Shown here one piece after another: positions 42,444 through 50,919 of a stretch of 64,000 bases of DNA (its first letter is position 1; the number at the start of each line of letters is the position of its first letter). Made by a program: the position numbers and the translations under genes. The stretch lies in NCBI GenBank assembly GCA_934667845.1, contig CAKUMQ010000005.1, positions 1-64,000 of the forward strand, read 5' to 3'. Source of the DNA: an uncultured Eubacteriales bacterium (GTDB lineage: Bacteria > Bacillota > Clostridia > Oscillospirales > Acutalibacteraceae). The notes below the pieces were generated by a model that searched no databases, was not told the DNA's origin, and saw nothing but the letters and a program-made list of their open reading frames with translations.

Positions 42444-45400
42444 ATGCTGCCGTTAAAACGTGTACGCGAGCTTGCCGGCTCGCGTCAGACCTATCTGCAG
42501 GGGGTCGCCGCATATAACGCCGGTCAGATCGTCCGCATAGAGCGTCGGCGGCACGCCTTTTACGCCACCGCGCTCTATGCCGTCGTCCGTGAAAAAAGCA
42601 GCGCGGCGCAGACGGCGGAGATCGGGCTTGACGCCGCCGATGAGCCGCTGTTCGCCCGGTGCAGCTGCGGTACCTATCACCGCGGCGGCGCGTTTTGCCG
42701 CCACCTGACCGCTGTGCTGGTCTACAAATATTACGCCGACATGCTCGGCGGGATCCCGCTTGCCGCCGACCGCCGTCCGACGGCAAGCGACCCGTCCGCG
42801 GCAGAGATGCTGAACGCCTATCTGACCCCGCCGGAAACGCCGCCCGCACCCGGGATGATCGAGCTGATTCCGACGGTGTTCACCGACGGCAGCCGCCTTG
42901 CCCTGCGCTTTGCCCTGCAAAACGGAAAACGGCACATGCTGCGGGACCTCGGCGCTTTCTGCGCCGCCGTGAAAACGCGCGCAACGGTCGACTACAGCAG
43001 CGAGCTGCGGCTGACCCACGACCCTGCCCGATTTTCCGAGGAATGCCGCCCGGTGCTCGCCTTTCTCATGCGCCGGTATGACGAGCGGCAGACCGTGCTT
43101 GCGGCAAGCGGACTTTCTGCCGCCGAGCACCCGCTCCGCGAGCTGCCGCTGTCCGACGCCGCGTGGGAGGAATTTTTTGCTCTGTTTTCCGACCGTCCGC
43201 TGACGGTGGAAACGCCGGAGGGCAGCGGCAGCCGGATGACCGTTGACGGCGATCCGTGCCCCGCCGTCTCTGCCGCCCCGTCAGAAAACGGCTGGCTGTT
43301 TACGGGCGGCGCTTTTCTGCTGCCCACCTCATGCCTGTATGTGCTGACCGGCGACTCCCTCTACCGCTGCTCTGCCGATTTTTCCGCCGATGCCGGTCCG
43401 TTTCTGCGTGCGCTGCACACCGGCGGCGGACGTCTGTTTCTGTCCGAAACGGATCTGCCGCTCTTTTGCCGCACTGTCCTTGTACACCTTGCCGGACGCA
43501 TCCGGCAGGACGGCGAATGGCCCGATCCCGCCGCCTATCCGCTGCCGCAGGGGCAAGCTGCCGTCTATCTGGATCTGCCTGCCAAAAACCGCCTGACCGC
43601 GCGGGTCGAATGGCGGTATGACGGGGGGACGGTCGACCCCTATGGGCAAGATATACCCGATATTCCCCGCGATCTTTTGGCGGAGCAGCAGCTCGATCTC
43701 CTGCTGCGCCCGTATTTTTCCGCCGATCCGGCGGAAAGCGGCTGTCTTATCTTCTGCGGGGACGACGACCGCCTGTTCGCCTTTTTTGAGGAGGGGCTGC
43801 CCGCGCTTTCCGCTCACGCGCAGGTCATGATCTCCGACCGCCTGCGCCGCATCCGTCCCGCTTCGCCGCCCCCCGTTGCCATCACGCTCAGCACCGGCGA
43901 ACGGCTTTTGGATCTGCAATGGTCGATGACGGACACAAAACCCGAGGAGCTGGCGGCACTTTTGCGGCAATACCGGCAAAAGCGGCGGTACACCCGCCTG
44001 CAGGACGGGCGCTTTCTGCGGCTGACCGACGCGCAGCTGGCGGTATTTGCCGAGCTGACCGCCGGGCTGGCGCTGAGCGACCGCGAGCTTTTGCGCGGGC
44101 ATATCACCCTCCCCCCGATCCGCGCGCTCTACCTCGATGAGCTGGCAGCACAGCACCCGACCCTGTCCTATGCCTCCGACGCCGCTTTCCGGCGCATGGC
44201 GGACCGTCTGCGCCCCGAAAACGCGCCGCAGCCCGATGCGCCGGCGGCCCTGCAAACGGCGCTGCGCCCGTATCAGCTGACGGGCTTTCGCTGGCTGCGG
44301 CGGCTGGAAAACGCCGACTGCGGCGGCATACTGGCGGATGAAATGGGGCTTGGCAAGACCGTACAGATCATCGCCCTGCTGCTTGACGCCAAGGCGCGCG
44401 GGGAGACCCTGCCCGCGCTGGTCATCTGCCCGACCTCGCTTGTCCTCAACTGGGAACACGAGCTGAACACCTTTGCTCCCACCCTGCGGGTGCTGGCACT
44501 GCTCGGCGGCGCCGAACAGCGCCGTCAGCTGCTTGCGGCTGCGGATGCCGATGTCATCGTCACCTCCTATGACACGGTCAAGCGCGACGCCGCGCTGTAT
44601 GCCGGCCGCCGGTTTGCCTATGAGATCCTCGACGAGGCGCAGTATATCAAAAATCCGCGCACGCAAAATGCCGTCGCCGCCAAGGCGATCTGTGCCGACC
44701 ACCGCTTTGCCCTCACCGGCACGCCGATCGAGAACCGCATCAGCGAGCTGTGGAGCCTGTTTGATTTTTTGATGCCCGGCTTTCTGTTCAGCCTCTCCCG
44801 CTTCCGGGCGCAGTTTGAGCTGCCCATTCTGCGGGACGGGGACGAAACGGCAAGGGAGCAGCTCCGGCGGCTGATCGCGCCGTTTGTGCTGCGGCGCCGG
44901 AAGCAGGAGGTGCTGCGGGAACTGCCGCCCAAGACAGATCAGGTGCGCATGATCCCGCTCGGCGACGAGCAAAAAAAGCTCTACGACGCCGAACTTTTCC
45001 GGGCGCGGCAGCAGCTCGCGCTGCCCGGCACCGGGCGCATGGTCATTCTCGCGCTGCTGATGCGGCTGCGCCGTCTCTGCTGCGATCCGGCACTCTGCTA
45101 TGAAAATTACCGGGGCGACAGCGCCAAGATCGCCGATTTTTCCGAGCTTGTCGCACAGAGCGTGGAAAACGGGCGCAAAATGCTGGTGTTTTCCCAGTTT
45201 ACCTCTCTGCTCGACCGGCTGGAGACCGTGCTGACGGCGCAAAGCATCCGCTACTACCGCCTAGACGGTACGACCCCCGCCGAACAGCGGGCGGCGGAGA
45301 CTGCCGCCTTCAACGCCGACGATACGCCGGTCTACCTCATCTCCCTGCGCGCGGGCGGCACCGGACTCAATCTGACCGGCGCCGACACGGTCGTACACTT

Positions 45401-45632
45401 CGACCCCTGGTGGAATCTGGCGGTGCAGGAGCAGGCGACCGACCGCGCCCACCGCATCGGTCAGCTCCGTCCCGTATTTGTGATCCGCCTGATCGCCGAG
45501 GGAACGGTGGAGGAGCGCATTCTGCACATGCAGCAGCAAAAGCAGGCACTTGCCGACACGCTGCTGCCGGAGGGCGGCGAGCTGGCGGCGCTGACCGACG
45601 AGGAGCTGCGCCGGCTGCTGCTTGCCGACTGA
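42444..45632 (+). CDS. SWIM zinc-finger SNF2-family helicase (1062 aa)
   Basis: Monocistronic. Residues 1-100 carry a SWIM zinc finger (CSCGTYHRGGAFCRH; Cys73, Cys75, Cys85, His87). A long middle region follows, then a SNF2 ATPase from about residue 595: DEMGLGKTVQII (motif I), DEAQYIKN (motif II, DEAQ), LTGTPIENR (motif III), and the helicase C half with SQFTSLL, LDGTTPAEQR, LRAGGTGLNLTGAD and QATDRAHRIGQ. All ATPase motifs look intact. The start has AGGAGG seven bases upstream. Bacterial SWIM-SNF2 proteins are common in Clostridia with no settled role; they resemble RapA-like remodelers rather than sequence-specific helicases. Nothing nearby points to a defence system. Confidence 0.92.
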   Translation: MLPLKRVRELAGSRQTYLQGVAAYNAGQIVRIERRRHAFYATALYAVVREKSSAAQTAEIGLDAADEPLFARCSCGTYHRGGAFCRHLTAVLVYKYYADMLGGIPLAADRRPTASDPSAAEMLNAYLTPPETPPAPGMIELIPTVFTDGSRLALRFALQNGKRHMLRDLGAFCAAVKTRATVDYSSELRLTHDPARFSEECRPVLAFLMRRYDERQTVLAASGLSAAEHPLRELPLSDAAWEEFFALFSDRPLTVETPEGSGSRMTVDGDPCPAVSAAPSENGWLFTGGAFLLPTSCLYVLTGDSLYRCSADFSADAGPFLRALHTGGGRLFLSETDLPLFCRTVLVHLAGRIRQDGEWPDPAAYPLPQGQAAVYLDLPAKNRLTARVEWRYDGGTVDPYGQDIPDIPRDLLAEQQLDLLLRPYFSADPAESGCLIFCGDDDRLFAFFEEGLPALSAHAQVMISDRLRRIRPASPPPVAITLSTGERLLDLQWSMTDTKPEELAALLRQYRQKRRYTRLQDGRFLRLTDAQLAVFAELTAGLALSDRELLRGHITLPPIRALYLDELAAQHPTLSYASDAAFRRMADRLRPENAPQPDAPAALQTALRPYQLTGFRWLRRLENADCGGILADEMGLGKTVQIIALLLDAKARGETLPALVICPTSLVLNWEHELNTFAPTLRVLALLGGAEQRRQLLAAADADVIVTSYDTVKRDAALYAGRRFAYEILDEAQYIKNPRTQNAVAAKAICADHRFALTGTPIENRISELWSLFDFLMPGFLFSLSRFRAQFELPILRDGDETAREQLRRLIAPFVLRRRKQEVLRELPPKTDQVRMIPLGDEQKKLYDAELFRARQQLALPGTGRMVILALLMRLRRLCCDPALCYENYRGDSAKIADFSELVAQSVENGRKMLVFSQFTSLLDRLETVLTAQSIRYYRLDGTTPAEQRAAETAAFNADDTPVYLISLRAGGTGLNLTGADTVVHFDPWWNLAVQEQATDRAHRIGQLRPVFVIRLIAEGTVEERILHMQQQKQALADTLLPEGGELAALTDEELRRLLLAD

Positions 45633-45721
45633 CCCGGCGCCCCTGTGCACAGCGCGTTAAACCCGAAAACCGCACGACGGCGGCAACATTTTCCTCTGTC
45701 CCGCCGCCGTCTCTCCAAACG

Positions 45722-45775
45722 CCGCACCCCCTGCCGTCTGTGTCCTGCGGCAGGGGGTGCGGTTTGTTTTGCTTT
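45722..45775 (+). terminator. strong intrinsic terminator between convergent genes
   Basis: A perfect 15-bp stem (45,722-45,736 with 45,748-45,762; CCGCACCCCCTGCCG and its complement) with an 11-nt loop, followed by TTTGTTTTGC on the plus strand. Ends the SNF2 transcript and probably also the envelope operon from the other side. Confidence 0.92.
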
Positions 45776-45785
45776 TTATGCCCGG

Positions 45786-47747
45786 TCATTGCCCGGCGCT
45801 GTGCTTCTTTTTGTAAAACAGGATCCCGCCGGTCAGCGCACCGGCGCAGACGACAAGCAGAATGATCCACCAGACCGCGCTGCCGCCGGATTTCGGCGCT
45901 TCGTCGGAAGCGGCACTGTCTACACTGTCGGCGCTGTCGCCGGGTTCGCTGTCCGGCTCCGCCGACGCTGCCGATGTTACGGCGGACGCCGCGGCGGATG
46001 CCTGCGGGGTCACGGTCAGGTCGGCTGTGACGGTAAAGGTCTGATCATATTCCCCGTCGGCGCTGTCACGGGTGAATGTGACCGCCTTGCCGTTGATCTT
46101 CAGCCGGGTATTCGGACCGAAAACATAGCCGTCCGCATCGGCCTTCGCCGTCGTCTTGAAGCAGAGCCTATAGGTATAGGTGCTGCCTTGCGCAAACGCC
46201 GTGATGAGCCTGCCGCCCCACAGGGGAAGATGCGCCTCGTCGTTGAAAGAACCGTTCGAGCTGATCCCGGCGCCGTCGGTCTTCCACGCCTCATAGACCA
46301 GCGTATACACAGCGCCGTCGGGGGCTTTGCCGGTGAATACCGGCTTGTCGCCGTCGGCAAAGCGGACGGTCGCGCCGCTGATCTCGACAAGCGGGATCTC
46401 CTTTTGTGCGGCGGCATTTTTCGGTGTAAGTGTTTTGATCTCCGTGATCAGCAGTCCGTCCGCCGTCTTTTTCACCTGGGCGGCGGGCACTGCCCGGTTA
46501 TTGACCATCACGGGGCAGCTGTCCGAAAATGTATAGCCGTTTTTACCCTTGAGCAGGACGGAATACACATAGGTCTTGCCCTCTTCAAACCGTGTGAGCC
46601 GTTTCATGCCGGAGGTATAGCGGCTGCTGTCGGAATACCAGTATGCCGCCGCCCTGCCGTTTTCGCGCAGCTCCCAGGCTTCATAGGCGACGGTGTACTG
46701 CTCCGCAGCGACGGACAGCGAGAGCTTTGCCGCTTTCTGCGGCGCGTCCCCCGGCTGATAGCTCCATTTCGCGCCGGTGATCACCGCCTCGCGGATGAGC
46801 TTCTGCGTGCTGCTCGCCGCCTTTACCGTGACCGGGTCCATAAATTCCCATGCGGTAAGGGTCTTGCCGTCGGCGCTGACCTGAAATTGATTGGTATACC
46901 GGGTGCCGCCGAGCGTAAAGGTGACGCCGCTGCCCTCTTTGATGAAGTGGCTTTTGTCGGCAAAATCCGGCGAAAATACATAGCCGTCCTCCGCGGTAAG
47001 CACGATGCTGTACCAATAGGTCCCGCCCGCGATGGGTGCACGGGAGGTGCCCGTGCTCCTGATCACGTCATTTGACGAGCCCGCAGCCTCCCAGGCCTCC
47101 TCCGTAACGGTAAACTGCCCGGCACAGGAGTCGGCGGGGCGCGCGGTAAAGGCGACCGGCTGGGAAGCGTCGAGCGCCCGGTTGACGTTGGTCACGGCAA
47201 CCTCGGTGATGACCTTGTCCGTGCTGCCCGAGGCGGGGAGGTCAACGGCGTAAATGCCGTAGACATACAGCTTTGTGCTCATCTCTTTGATCTCGAGGTT
47301 GATGACTTTCCCCGCTTTGCCCCACTCATGATCGCCCACGGAAACTACGGTCTCATCGCCGATAAAATAACCGCTGTCCGTAACCAGCACCATGTTATAA
47401 CTGTAGTGCTTACCGGCTTCAAACCGCGTGATCCGTTTGTCTGCCGCAAGGGATGCCATCTTATCCGGGTCGGAATACCAATACCGTCCCGTGCCCGTCC
47501 AGACGCTGCCCGCTTCCTTTTGATAGATCTCGCGCCAATACTCATAGGCGACCCTGCAGTGCCCCGCCGTGACCGACGCCGTCGCCCGCGGCGCATCTCC
47601 CGCCTTATAGCCCGGATCTGTATAGGCGACATGGATGCTGTCGATGTAGTTGATCCCGGCAGCCAATGCCGTCGGTACCGCCGACAGCAGCAGGCAAAGC
47701 AAAAGCAGGAACAGCCCTGCCCGTTTTCCCCGGCGCTTTATGTGCAT
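45786..47747 (-). CDS. secreted repeat protein with C-terminal membrane anchor (653 aa)
   Basis: Signal peptide (MHIKRRGKRAGLFLLLLCLL..), then four related beta-rich units of about 130-150 residues, each with an 'A-Y-E-x-W' type block (VAYEYWREIYQ, FTVTEEAWEAAG, YTVAYEAWELRE, YTLVYEAWKTDG) followed by 'RITRF..GKHYSYNMVL..DSGYFIGD'-like strands. A Ser/Asp/Ala-rich stalk (about 590-625), one membrane helix (WWIILLVVCAGALTGGILFY) and a KKKHSAGQ tail complete it. There is no sortase motif. The start follows AAGGAG. Last gene of a four-gene envelope operon. I do not recognise a named domain; function unknown. Confidence 0.8.
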   Translation of the reverse strand: MHIKRRGKRAGLFLLLLCLLLSAVPTALAAGINYIDSIHVAYTDPGYKAGDAPRATASVTAGHCRVAYEYWREIYQKEAGSVWTGTGRYWYSDPDKMASLAADKRITRFEAGKHYSYNMVLVTDSGYFIGDETVVSVGDHEWGKAGKVINLEIKEMSTKLYVYGIYAVDLPASGSTDKVITEVAVTNVNRALDASQPVAFTARPADSCAGQFTVTEEAWEAAGSSNDVIRSTGTSRAPIAGGTYWYSIVLTAEDGYVFSPDFADKSHFIKEGSGVTFTLGGTRYTNQFQVSADGKTLTAWEFMDPVTVKAASSTQKLIREAVITGAKWSYQPGDAPQKAAKLSLSVAAEQYTVAYEAWELRENGRAAAYWYSDSSRYTSGMKRLTRFEEGKTYVYSVLLKGKNGYTFSDSCPVMVNNRAVPAAQVKKTADGLLITEIKTLTPKNAAAQKEIPLVEISGATVRFADGDKPVFTGKAPDGAVYTLVYEAWKTDGAGISSNGSFNDEAHLPLWGGRLITAFAQGSTYTYRLCFKTTAKADADGYVFGPNTRLKINGKAVTFTRDSADGEYDQTFTVTADLTVTPQASAAASAVTSAASAEPDSEPGDSADSVDSAASDEAPKSGGSAVWWIILLVVCAGALTGGILFYKKKHSAGQ

Positions 47748-47791
47748 AGCCCTGTTCTCCTTTTTTCGTCAGATGTGCCGCATGCACCCGT

Positions 47792-48382
47792 TCACTGCAG
47801 CTTCTGCCCGCACGCCGGACAGAAAATAGCGCCCGGCGGCACCTCGGCGCCGCAGCGGGGGCAGGCGTTGCCGAGCCTTGTGCCGCAGCGGCTGCAGAAT
47901 TTCGAGCCGGCGGGCACCTGCTCTTTGCACGCCGGACACTGGATCATTCCTCCCGCGACGACCGGTCCGGCGCCGTTGACGACGACGGGCTTTCCCGCAG
48001 CCAGAATACAGCTCTCGATCACCTGAAAGATCTCCGCGGGCAGCTTTTTCTGCTTATATGCACCCATTCCGGCGGTAATTGCCAGCGGCCACGCCACAAA
48101 CAGGCCGATCGCCCCGGCGCCGATCTTATCCGACCACTGCCCCTCGCCGACCGTCACCTGCAGCTGCCCGCCCGTGAGCGCCATCTGCACCGTGACCGCC
48201 AGTCGCATGCCGGTCAGCGTTTTCCAGCCGTCCTTCGGCTGGCTCGCCTGCATCACATAGCCGTCCGCCGTCCGCGAGCTTTGCACCTCCATGCCCTTTT
48301 CCCCGCGGAAAAAGCTGTCCAGCCGGTTCACGATCGCCTGCGGCTCCACGCCGTTTAAAATGAATACCCGGGATTCCGACAT
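47792..48382 (-). CDS. double zinc-ribbon membrane-associated protein (196 aa)
   Basis: An N-terminal alpha/beta region (about 1-85) is followed by a hydrophobic segment (GAGAIGLFVAWPLAITAGMGA) and a C-terminal pair of zinc ribbons: CPACKEQVPAGSKFCSRCG and CPRCGAEVPPGAIFCPACG, i.e. a DZR-type module. Probably an inner-membrane protein with cytoplasmic zinc ribbons. AGGAGG precedes the ATG. It belongs to the 45,786-50,727 operon; no function can be assigned. Confidence 0.78.
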   Translation of the reverse strand: MSESRVFILNGVEPQAIVNRLDSFFRGEKGMEVQSSRTADGYVMQASQPKDGWKTLTGMRLAVTVQMALTGGQLQVTVGEGQWSDKIGAGAIGLFVAWPLAITAGMGAYKQKKLPAEIFQVIESCILAAGKPVVVNGAGPVVAGGMIQCPACKEQVPAGSKFCSRCGTRLGNACPRCGAEVPPGAIFCPACGQKLQ

Positions 48383-48399
48383 GTCAAAAGACCTCCTGT

Positions 48400-49524
48400 T
48401 CAGTTCTGCTTCTCAATATAGCCGCTGATCGGCTCTGCATACATATTGTCGTCCGTCACGGGCTGATAGCGCTTGCCGTCATACACATCGGTAAAGCCGT
48501 TGGTCGCGCGGTAAATTTCGCCCGTTTCGGTATCGTACACGCGCTCATAGCCGAGAGTCGCATCGCTCTGCTTCTGGCTCATGATATCCTGGCTCCTGTT
48601 GCGGCTCTCCCATGAGGCCATCATGCCGTCCATGGTCTGATTGAAATTCTGACTGATCTGCATCGCCAGCGCGACCTTTTCATTGCTGGCACGGTTGGTC
48701 GCGCTGACAAAGGCATCCGAATACTGCAGAGTCTTTACACAGGCGGTCAGCACGCTCTCCCACTCGATGAACGTGTCCTTGGCGGCCGTGACGGCGACGA
48801 TGTTATACGCCATATAGTAGCCGCCGTCTACCGTCTGCAGCTGATAGTTGATCACATTGCCGCCGGATATCGGGACACTGCCGAAATCCACCACACTGGC
48901 GGCGAACAGCCCCTCGCCCTCTTTTCCGCCGTCCGTAAATGTCGCCCGCAGCAGCTCATCGCCCAGCGCGACCGCCTTAAGCCCGCTTGTCGATGCATAG
49001 CGGTCGGTCACCGTAAAGCCTGCAAACTGCGGGAAGACATAACCGGCATAATCCGGCTCCACCGCGGACACAAATGCGGTATACTGCGGGAAGATCTTAA
49101 AGAACCCCTCGGTCGACGGCGTTTCCAGCACGGGCGCCTGGGCAAAAAGGGCGGCCTGCGTATTCCCGAGCGCATAATTTTGCTGCCACGCCTCCTTGCC
49201 CGCCTGACTGTGCAGAAGAATATCCGCCTTCAGCAGGATGAACATCTGATTGCGCGGCTCGCCCGGGTCATAGATCCGGATGCTGTGGTAGATGTTGGTG
49301 CCGCCCGCCGTGACGCTCCACCCCTTCGGAATGGTCACGCTGAAATCGGCGGTCTCGTACGTCTCGGTCTGTACGGCCTTGGCTGCTGTCTGTGTCACCC
49401 TGATCCCCCGTTCCGTCTGTTCTGTCTTGGTGCCGTCGTCGTTGATGACGGTGCGGCTCCCGCAGGCGGCGAGGAGCAGCATCGCCCCGGCGAGCATAAG
49501 GGTCAAAAATCGTTTGCTATTCAT
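48400..49524 (-). CDS. hypothetical lipoprotein (374 aa)
   Basis: Lipobox LLAAC (Cys21). The mature part begins with a low-complexity stretch (about 22-55) and continues as an alpha/beta domain with 'ADFSVTIPKGWSVTAGG', a pattern seen in PsbP-like or other small lipoprotein domains, but I cannot place it in a family. The ATG follows AGGGGGACAATGCG. Second gene of the envelope operon. Confidence 0.75.
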   Translation of the reverse strand: MNSKRFLTLMLAGAMLLLAACGSRTVINDDGTKTEQTERGIRVTQTAAKAVQTETYETADFSVTIPKGWSVTAGGTNIYHSIRIYDPGEPRNQMFILLKADILLHSQAGKEAWQQNYALGNTQAALFAQAPVLETPSTEGFFKIFPQYTAFVSAVEPDYAGYVFPQFAGFTVTDRYASTSGLKAVALGDELLRATFTDGGKEGEGLFAASVVDFGSVPISGGNVINYQLQTVDGGYYMAYNIVAVTAAKDTFIEWESVLTACVKTLQYSDAFVSATNRASNEKVALAMQISQNFNQTMDGMMASWESRNRSQDIMSQKQSDATLGYERVYDTETGEIYRATNGFTDVYDGKRYQPVTDDNMYAEPISGYIEKQN

Positions 49525-49542
49525 CGCATTGTCCCCCTGTCG

Positions 49543-50727
49543 TTACTGATCATTCAGGTAATTCCAATAGAACCGGCTACAGCTGTACGTTTGATACTGG
49601 CCGTACCCCTCGGTCATGATCTCCGCAAGCGGCAGCATCGTGTAGTCGGCGGTGATCACATGGCTCGTGCTGATGTTGCGCACATCGCTGTAATACCGGC
49701 TCAGCAGGTCGATCCGGCGCAGCGTAAGGGTGAAATTTTGGTGCGCCGCTGCGGGGTAATAGGGGGAGACGGAGCCGTCCGGCGCCAGCTGCGCCGCCTC
49801 CTCACTGTCTTCCATCGGCTCCGACGCATACACAAGCTCATAAAACGCGCGGTCGGTCATCAGAATGTTCCGGTTGAACAGCCGCACCGGCGTTTCGCTG
49901 CCGATCGCCGACAGGTCGAGATCAAAGGCGATATACTCCCGCCAGCCCATATTCCGGTACCAGTTCCAGTCCGTCGTCTTTTTGTCGAGATATTTTCCCG
50001 AAAAGAGCAGGCTGATCTTGCCGCCCGCAAAGGCGACCATCGGCGTCGCATGGTCATAGACCTTGTCGACGGCTGAAAACTCCGCCGTGCAGTCGGTGAG
50101 CGTTTTGCCGTCCGCCGCATAGCGATAGACCTTTTTAAACAGCGGATACTGCGCCTTATCGAGCGGTGTGACGGCAAACGGCACGCCGCTGATCTGGTAG
50201 CCCGCGCCGCTCTTCAGATAAAGATTGCCCTTCTCCATGTCGTAGGTCAGATGCCAGAACAGGATCTCTTTGCCCGGCAGCGTGCCGACCTCCTGAATAT
50301 TTTTCCCGTTGGCCAGCACGTTGTTGAAGTTGGCGCGGTAGAGCTTGCCGCCGGACACGACGATATCGTTGATGGTTTTGCTGTAGCCGTGATCCAACAG
50401 GCAGTCAAACTCGGCGGCGGTATCTATAATGCCCTCGCCGCCCAGAAATTTCTTGTAATCCGACTGATCGAACGCCTTGCCGCGGCGCTTTAGCAGCTCC
50501 TGCTCGAGCGTGACCGGGTCCGCCGCGGGCTGTGTGCTGCTCTGCCCCGCTCCGCCCGTTTGGACGGACGAGGTCACTGCGCTGCCGTCCTGTCCGGACG
50601 GGCCTGCCCCCACGGACGAGGCGTCCTGCCCCGCGGTGCAGCCGCACAGCAGCGCCGCCGCCAGCACGGCGCATACGGCAGCCCTCCTCGCGGCAGTCCC
50701 GGCATTTTTCTTTCTGCTTGCTCTCAT
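49543..50727 (-). CDS. hypothetical lipoprotein, first gene of the envelope operon (394 aa)
   Basis: Lipobox LLCGC near residue 30, then a Ser/Gly/Gln-rich linker (about 31-70) and a mostly beta domain of about 320 residues with no motif I recognise. Preceded by GAGGGA. The promoter lies just upstream (50,774-50,779) and is divergent from the double-HTH regulator gene, which suggests that regulator controls this operon. Confidence 0.75.
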   Translation of the reverse strand: MRASRKKNAGTAARRAAVCAVLAAALLCGCTAGQDASSVGAGPSGQDGSAVTSSVQTGGAGQSSTQPAADPVTLEQELLKRRGKAFDQSDYKKFLGGEGIIDTAAEFDCLLDHGYSKTINDIVVSGGKLYRANFNNVLANGKNIQEVGTLPGKEILFWHLTYDMEKGNLYLKSGAGYQISGVPFAVTPLDKAQYPLFKKVYRYAADGKTLTDCTAEFSAVDKVYDHATPMVAFAGGKISLLFSGKYLDKKTTDWNWYRNMGWREYIAFDLDLSAIGSETPVRLFNRNILMTDRAFYELVYASEPMEDSEEAAQLAPDGSVSPYYPAAAHQNFTLTLRRIDLLSRYYSDVRNISTSHVITADYTMLPLAEIMTEGYGQYQTYSCSRFYWNYLNDQ

Positions 50728-50773
50728 ACAGCATCCCTCACGATATCAGGTTGGCACATACCTATGCACAGTT

Positions 50774-50779
50774 AGTATA
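50774..50779 (-). promoter_or_regulatory. extended -10 promoter of the envelope operon
   Basis: TATACT on the minus strand preceded by TGC (an extended -10 element, TGnTATACT); no good -35 element. About 47 bases before the first ATG. Confidence 0.6.
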
Positions 50780-50880
50780 GCACATCTTCCGACGCGATTC
50801 CATCAAAATTCCAAAACTGTCCATTGACTCTTTGGGAATTTTTTTGCTTTCGCCCTCTTTTCTTTTGCGCCGGAATGCGG

Positions 50881-50886
50881 TATACT
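50881..50886 (+). promoter_or_regulatory. -10 element of the double-HTH regulator gene
   Basis: TATACT at 50,881-50,886, 33 bases before the chosen ATG; the -35 region (TTTTCT-like) is weak, so activation by another factor is possible. Confidence 0.5.
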
Positions 50887-50919
50887 GATGGCAAATACAC
50901 GGTAACGGAGAAAACGCCT

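Noticed and set aside
43329..45242. 637-codon minus-strand frame opposite the SNF2 gene
   Set aside because: Antisense to intact helicase motifs; a GC-rich shadow frame.
42444..45632. Defence system (DISARM or similar) around the SNF2 helicase
   Set aside because: Neighbours are brnQ and an envelope operon; no methylase, nuclease or other defence partner is seen.
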